A stretch of DNA of 7,818 nucleotides from Verrucomicrobiaceae bacterium (GTDB lineage: Bacteria > Verrucomicrobiota > Verrucomicrobiia > Verrucomicrobiales > Verrucomicrobiaceae), in assembly GCA_021151605.1 (NCBI GenBank), contig JAGKWZ010000274.1, positions 1 to 7,818 on the forward strand, in the 5' to 3' direction. Positions within the stretch are counted from its first letter, which is position 1. Every line of letters starts with the position of its first letter. Of this stretch, positions 5,978 to 7,818 are shown piece after piece. The notes beneath the pieces are model-generated. The model saw only the letters and a program-made list of their open reading frames with translations. It did not search any database and was not told the origin of the DNA. Position numbers and translations under genes: made by a program.

Positions 5978-7818
5978 CTACTTCTTTGGTCCGTCTGGCC
6001 TGATGGTTTCGAACAATGGCTCAAACACAGAACTGACGTGGAGGGCTCCAGAGATGGAGAGGTGGTGCCCCACATCGCCATAGAGTGACGCCCCGTCTGC
6101 GGCGAGCAGGTAGCGGCCGTCTTTTCCTGCCAAAGCTGGCGCTGGGTCCAGCACACGCAGCCCGCAGGACTGCTTCAGGGCATCAAAAAGGGCGTCAAAG
6201 GGCGCATTGGCCCGGGTGTGCTCCTCTGTCGTGCAGGCGGAGAGCGCCGGGTCAGGGAAGAGCCAGGGCAGCCTCTGGTGAAAAGCCAGCGCCCGTGGCA
6301 CCATTACCTGGTGCACTGGCACATCCCGGACCACCCACACCTGGGCTCCAGCCTCTTCACGAAAGCGCTTCACCGTCTGCTCCAGACTCATCCGCAGCTC
6401 CTCCAGACGCCCTTTGGCGACCCGCCGCCAGTAGCCGACGAGCACCACATTGGGGATCTTCTGATCCTTCACGATCTTCAGGATGGCTTCCCCCCACTCC
6501 ACCGCTCGCGGGCCCAGCCCGGAACTTGCGGGCTGCACAAAACCCAGGCCGGGCGGTGTGGAAGGATACCAGGTCAGCAGCCCGGCCTTGCCATGTCTTT
6601 CAGCAGCGGCAGCCACCGCTGGGGACATGCACCAAGCGTGGCTGTCACCCCAGACTAGCGCATGGACCGGAGCGCCCGCCTTTTCGCTTCCGAAGCTTGG
6701 GGCACGGCCTGCTTTGACGGCTTCAAAGGCATCTCCCTTCTCTTGAGATTCCACACCCATCTCATGCTCGGCATTGGCCAGCTTCAGTTCTGAGTCAGCC
6801 CACCGGCCAGGGAAGCCGCCGCTCCAGTTCACCCATGTCCCGGAAAGCACCAGCGCAGCCACCCCCAGGAAGGCGCAGGCAAAGACGCGCCCCCGACTGC
6901 TGCCCGGCTGGGCTCTGCGGAAGGGATTCTCCACCCAGCGCCAAGAGGCATAGCTGATACCCACCGCCAGCAGCACGATGAGCAGCCGCACCACATCATC
7001 GGTTCTTCGGCTGAAGCCCGCGTCCATGTATTCCCAGAAGGTCAGCAGCGGCCAGTGCCAGAGGTAGAGCGAGAAGGAGATCAGCCCCAGCCCGACCAAG
7101 ACCCGAGACTCCAGCACCCGGCGCACCCAGAAGCTCCGCGTGCCCGGTTGGTCCGGGGCCAGTGCCCAGATCAGCAGCGCCCCACCGAGACAGGGCGGCA
7201 GCGCCAGCCATCCGGGAAAGGGCATCGTTTCACGCAACTGAACGGCACTGCCGATGATCAGGGCCAGCCCAGCCACTGCTCCCACACGACTCCACGGTCC
7301 AGAGCTGCGCAGCCATTTGTCAGGAAAGCAGGCCAGGATGCCGCCCAGCAGCAGTTCCCAAAAGCGGCTGGGCAGTAGATAAAAGGCCATCTGTGCCTCC
7401 TTTTGAACCATCCAAACGCTCAGCAGCAGACCGGCCACCGCTACCGCTGAAAAACCTGGCAGCAGCACTCGTGCGGGATCAGCCGACTTGGCCCGACTTG
7501 TCATGATCCGGCCCAAGATCACGAAGAGCAGCGGGTAGAGAATGTAAAACTGCTCCTCCACTGCCAGCGACCAGGTATGCAGCAGCGGCTTCTCTTCTGA
7601 TGCACCGTCGAAATAGCCCGAGTCCTTCCAGAAATAGAAGTTCGAAACCGTCAGCACATGGGCCACGAGAGACTTCCCCAGTCCCTGGAGATCATTCGGC
7701 AGCAGGATCACCGAGCCCAGCCCCAGCGTCACCGCCGCCATGACCAGCGAGGCCGGCATGATCCGGCGGATGCGGCGCTCCCAAAAGGCAGCCAGACTCA
7801 GCTTCCCAGTCTTCAGTT
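5978..7818 (-). CDS. OafA/YrhL-type membrane O-acyltransferase with C-terminal SGNH domain (5' end missing)
   Basis: Members of this acyltransferase 3 family carry acyl groups across the inner membrane and place them on hydroxyls of surface polysaccharides. The visible 612 residues lack the N-terminus: the frame stays open to the window edge, and GKLSLAAFWERRIRRI just before the Met at 7757-7759 is a conserved internal family segment, so that Met is not the start. About 60 residues are probably missing. Numbered from that Met, key blocks are HTWSLAVEEQFY (61-72), SRFWELLLGG (131-140), SLYLWHWPLL (230-239) and WVENPFRR (275-282), spread among roughly nine or ten membrane segments up to about 310. 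From about 365 comes an SGNH esterase-like domain with GDSHA (371-375, nucleophile S373) and a late DVGHH (562-566) supplying the catalytic Asp/His. The acyl group and acceptor cannot be told. The stop at 5978-5980 is followed by a 130-base gap before the FkbM gene. Confidence 0.95.
   Translation of the reverse strand, partial: LKTGKLSLAAFWERRIRRIMPASLVMAAVTLGLGSVILLPNDLQGLGKSLVAHVLTVSNFYFWKDSGYFDGASEEKPLLHTWSLAVEEQFYILYPLLFVILGRIMTSRAKSADPARVLLPGFSAVAVAGLLLSVWMVQKEAQMAFYLLPSRFWELLLGGILACFPDKWLRSSGPWSRVGAVAGLALIIGSAVQLRETMPFPGWLALPPCLGGALLIWALAPDQPGTRSFWVRRVLESRVLVGLGLISFSLYLWHWPLLTFWEYMDAGFSRRTDDVVRLLIVLLAVGISYASWRWVENPFRRAQPGSSRGRVFACAFLGVAALVLSGTWVNWSGGFPGRWADSELKLANAEHEMGVESQEKGDAFEAVKAGRAPSFGSEKAGAPVHALVWGDSHAWCMSPAVAAAAERHGKAGLLTWYPSTPPGLGFVQPASSGLGPRAVEWGEAILKIVKDQKIPNVVLVGYWRRVAKGRLEELRMSLEQTVKRFREEAGAQVWVVRDVPVHQVMVPRALAFHQRLPWLFPDPALSACTTEEHTRANAPFDALFDALKQSCGLRVLDPAPALAGKDGRYLLAADGASLYGDVGHHLSISGALHVSSVFEPLFETIRPDGPKK

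Noticed and set aside
6061..6077. Ambiguous catalytic histidine in the SGNH domain (DVGHH)
   Set aside because: Two adjacent histidines make the exact residue unclear, but the DxxH pattern is met and nothing suggests an inactive enzyme.
6085..6717. Plus-strand open frame of 210 codons opposite the acyltransferase gene
   Set aside because: It is rich in proline, arginine and alanine without domain structure, and covers the conserved SGNH region on the other strand, so it is a shadow frame.

Overview
The window looks like chromosomal DNA of a Verrucomicrobia/Planctomycetes-type bacterium (PVC group), most likely a verrucomicrobium. The main reasons are a DUF1501 protein with a twin-arginine-type leader, a family greatly expanded in that group; short lipoprotein and outer-membrane proteins typical of a diderm cell; a GC-rich composition by eye; and start codons that mostly lack a Shine-Dalgarno sequence. 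No tRNA, rRNA, CRISPR array, insertion sequence or phage gene was seen.

Layout. Positions 1-253 hold no convincing gene; they are visibly less GC-rich and contain one possible gene fragment on the minus strand. Two plus-strand genes follow: a DUF1501 protein (254-1690) and a small lipoprotein of unknown function (1755-2192). A sugar aminotransferase of the DegT/DnrJ/EryC1/StrS family lies on the minus strand (2203-3390). Divergent from it is a DUF2490-type outer-membrane protein (3482-4132). The rest is on the minus strand, in transcription order: a membrane O-acyltransferase with a C-terminal SGNH domain (5978 to the right edge, 5' end outside the window), a 130-base gap, an FkbM-family methyltransferase (5089-5847), and a glycosyltransferase family 9 protein (4137-5096) that overlaps the methyltransferase by 8 bases.

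How the genes fit together. Four of the seven genes are sugar or glycan enzymes: an aminotransferase that makes amino sugars, a heptosyltransferase-like glycosyltransferase, a methyltransferase of a family often found in such clusters, and a membrane acyltransferase that decorates polysaccharides. The inference is the edge of a surface-polysaccharide or LPS locus, with the DUF1501 and lipoprotein genes as unrelated neighbours on its left. Both convergent gene pairs are packed tightly (10-base and 4-base gaps) with no visible terminator. I see no clear sign of an undescribed defence, mobile or RNA-based system. The most unusual points are a roughly 23-residue insertion in the aminotransferase and the unassigned lipoprotein.
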